From assembly GCA_009784565.1 (NCBI GenBank), contig WRBL01000009.1, positions 1 through 45,221 of the forward strand: a DNA stretch of 45,221 nt, given 5' to 3'. This document shows, piece after piece, positions 43,341 through 45,221 of the stretch; position 1 is the first letter of the stretch, and every line of letters begins with the position of its first letter. The translations under genes and the position numbers were made by a program. Source of the DNA: Streptosporangiales bacterium (GTDB lineage: Bacteria > Actinomycetota > Actinomycetes > Streptosporangiales > Streptosporangiaceae). Under the pieces are notes generated by a model. That model made no database searches, was not told where the DNA came from, and saw nothing but the letters and a program-made list of their open reading frames with translations.

Positions 43341-43931
43341 CTACCTGGTGACGGGGAGGATGCCGGGACGCTTGGACTCGAAGGCCGAGATCGCGTCTTC
43401 GTGGCGCAGCGTCAGGCCGATGTCGTCCAGGCCCTCCATCAGGCGCCACTGGGTGTAGTCATCGATCTCGAACTTGGCGGCCGGGCCGCCCTCGACCCGG
43501 ACCTCGCGGCCCTTCAGGTCGACGGTCACCGACGGCGCGGGGTCGGCCTCGGCGGCGGCCTGGATGGCCGTCACCGTCTCCTCGGGCAACTGGACCGGGA
43601 GCAGGCCCGCCTTCGTGGCGTTGGTCCGGAAGATGTCACCGAACCGCGGCGCGATCACGGCCCGGAAGCCGTAGTCGAGCAGCGCCCACACCGCGTGCTC
43701 GCGGGACGAGCCGGTACCGAAGTCGTTGCCCGCCACCAGGATGGTGGCGCCGTCGTAGCGGGACTGGTTCAGCACGAACTCGGGGTCCTCGCGCCAGGCG
43801 GCGAACAGGCCCTCTCCGAAACCGTCGCGGCTGACCCGCTTGAGGTACACCGCCGGGATGATCTGGTCGGTGTCCACGTTCGTGCGGCGCAGCGGCACCG
43901 CGCGCCCGGTGTGCGTGACGAATGGTTCCAT
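43341..43931 (-). CDS. leuD: 3-isopropylmalate dehydratase small subunit
   Basis: Pairs with LeuC to isomerise 2- to 3-isopropylmalate in leucine synthesis. The 196 residues include [35 protein letters not shown] and [24 protein letters not shown] 43931 lies 14 bases after the leuC stop, so the two are co-transcribed. Confidence 0.96.
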   Translation of the reverse strand: MEPFVTHTGRAVPLRRTNVDTDQIIPAVYLKRVSRDGFGEGLFAAWREDPEFVLNQSRYDGATILVAGNDFGTGSSREHAVWALLDYGFRAVIAPRFGDIFRTNATKAGLLPVQLPEETVTAIQAAAEADPAPSVTVDLKGREVRVEGGPAAKFEIDDYTQWRLMEGLDDIGLTLRHEDAISAFESKRPGILPVTR

Positions 43932-43945
43932 GATCAGCGGGCTCC

Positions 43946-45221
43946 TTAAAGGTCGGCGGGGGCGGACAGCTTGCCGGTGACGGCGGTGGCGGCGGCTACG
44001 GCCGGCGACACCAGGTGAGTGCGGCCGCCCTTGCCCTGACGGCCCTCGAAGTTCCGGTTAGACGTCGAGGCGGAACGCTCGCCCGGGGACAGCGTGTCCG
44101 GGTTCATGCCCAGGCACATCGAGCAGCCCGCGGACCGCCATTCGGCGCCGGCCTCGGAGAAGATCTTGTCCAGGCCCTCGGCCTCGGCCTGCTCCTTCAC
44201 CTGGATCGAGCCGGGGACGACCAGCATCCGGACGCCCGAGGCCACCTTGCGGCCCTTCAGGATGTCCGCGGCGGTCTTCAGGTCCGACAGGCGGCCGTTG
44301 GTGCAGGAGCCGACGAACACGGTGTCCACGGCCACGTCGCGCAGCGGCGTGCCCGCGGTCAGGTCCATGTACTCCAGCGCCCGCGTCGCGGCCGCGGACT
44401 TGTCCGGGTCGGAGATGGAGGCCGGGTCCGGCACGGTCTCGCCCAGCGGCAGCGCCTGGCCCGGGTTGGTGCCCCACGTGACGTACGGCGTGAGCTTGGT
44501 GGCGTCCACGCGGACGACCTTGTCGAACTCCGCGCCTTCGTCGGTGACCAGGGACTTCCAGTACTCGACCGCCGTGTCCCAGTCGGCGCCCTGCGGCGCG
44601 TGCTGGCGGCCCTTCAGGTACTCGAACGTGGTCTCGTCCGGCGCGACGAGGCCCGCGCGGGCCCCGGCCTCGATGGACATGTTGCAGACGGTCAGCCGGC
44701 CCTCCATGGACAGCGACCGGATCGCCTCACCGCGGTACTCCACGATGTAGCCCTGGCCGCCGCCGGTGCCGATCTGGGCGATGATCGCCAGGATCAGGTC
44801 CTTGGCGCTCACGCCCTCGGGCAGGGCGCCTTCCACCTCGATGGCCATCGTCTTCGGCTTGATCTGGGGCAGGGTCTGGGTGGCCAGGACGTGCTCGACC
44901 TCGGAGGTGCCGATGCCGAACGCCAGGGCGCCCACGGCGCCGTGCGTGGCGGTGTGGGAGTCTCCGCAGACGATCGTCATGCCGGGCTGGGTCAGGCCCA
45001 GCTGCGGGCCGATGACATGCACGATGCCCTGGCCCGCGTCGCCCATCGGGTGCAGCCGGAGGCCGAACTCGCCGGTGTTCTTCCGCAGCGTCTCCACCTG
45101 CGTCCGGGAGACCGGGTCGGCGATCAGCGCGTCAGGGCCGGTGATCCCGGTGGTCGGGATGTTGTGGTCCTCGGTGGCGATGGTCAGGTCCGGGCGGCGG
45201 ACCTTCCGGCCGGCGGCACGC
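43946..45221 (-). CDS. leuC: 3-isopropylmalate dehydratase large subunit, N-terminus cut by window edge
   Basis: Aconitase-family [4Fe-4S] subunit of isopropylmalate isomerase. The reading frame is open to the right edge and the residues before GTG 45097 ([18 protein letters not shown]) are clearly LeuC, so the true start is outside the window and 45097 is internal. Cluster and active-site segments are visible: [23 protein letters not shown] and [13 protein letters not shown] with the conserved cysteines, plus [11 protein letters not shown]. It is followed by leuD. Confidence 0.96.
   Translation of the reverse strand, partial: RAAGRKVRRPDLTIATEDHNIPTTGITGPDALIADPVSRTQVETLRKNTGEFGLRLHPMGDAGQGIVHVIGPQLGLTQPGMTIVCGDSHTATHGAVGALAFGIGTSEVEHVLATQTLPQIKPKTMAIEVEGALPEGVSAKDLILAIIAQIGTGGGQGYIVEYRGEAIRSLSMEGRLTVCNMSIEAGARAGLVAPDETTFEYLKGRQHAPQGADWDTAVEYWKSLVTDEGAEFDKVVRVDATKLTPYVTWGTNPGQALPLGETVPDPASISDPDKSAAATRALEYMDLTAGTPLRDVAVDTVFVGSCTNGRLSDLKTAADILKGRKVASGVRMLVVPGSIQVKEQAEAEGLDKIFSEAGAEWRSAGCSMCLGMNPDTLSPGERSASTSNRNFEGRQGKGGRTHLVSPAVAAATAVTGKLSAPADL

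Overview
This is a GC-rich chromosomal segment from an actinobacterium (Actinomycetota). The evidence is the very high GC, frequent GTG starts, and the actinobacterial core-gene order rpsB-tsf-pyrH-frr-cdsA / dprA-comM-yraN / rnhB-lepB-rplS-trmD-rimM-KH-rpsP / ffh-glnD-glnB-ftsY-smc / mutM-rnc-rpmF-DUF177-coaD-rsmD-recG / rpmB-thiL-cofC-plsC-gpsA-ddl / hup-leuD-leuC. A cofC gene indicates cofactor F420 biosynthesis. I cannot name the genus; whiG, which in Streptomyces lies between rpsB and dprA, is absent, and a tyrosine recombinase sits there instead.

Layout. 1-4009 (minus strand): translation and phospholipid genes cdsA (cut by the left edge), frr, pyrH, tsf, rpsB. 4317-8707 (minus): xerC-like recombinase, dprA, comM/yifB, yraN. 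8868-11997 (minus): a sugar module, a GH65 glycoside phosphorylase/hydrolase plus a HAD beta-phosphoglucomutase-like protein whose frame runs on into GH65. 12001-16944 (minus): DUF2469, rnhB, lepB, rplS, trmD, rimM, KH protein, rpsP. 17156-18769 (plus): an ATP-dependent DNA ligase with a repeat-like in-frame insertion. 18776-28334 (minus): ffh, glnD, glnB, ftsY, smc (SRP pathway, nitrogen signalling, chromosome organisation); amtB is missing from this usual neighbourhood. 28660-35327 (minus): small coiled-coil protein, mutM, rnc, rpmF, DUF177, coaD, rsmD, recG. 35470-42083: rpmB (+), thiL (-), asnC-like (+), cofC (-), then a plus-strand run plsC-gpsA-transsulfuration enzyme-ddl. 42087-45221 (minus): a small secreted Cys protein, hup, leuD, leuC (cut by the right edge).

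Most genes are ordinary housekeeping genes. The unusual observations are: (i) smc and thiL both appear to start at ATC codons placed correctly behind strong Shine-Dalgarno sequences, with no canonical start that restores the conserved N-terminus; (ii) the ligase carries a 78-bp in-frame insertion bounded by a 13-bp direct repeat; (iii) the HAD gene has lost its expected stop next to the GH65 start, probably by a one-base change in a G5 tract; (iv) the XerC-like recombinase has an extra low-complexity segment of about 50 residues just before its HxxR box. No rRNA, tRNA, CRISPR array, prophage or intact insertion sequence was seen.
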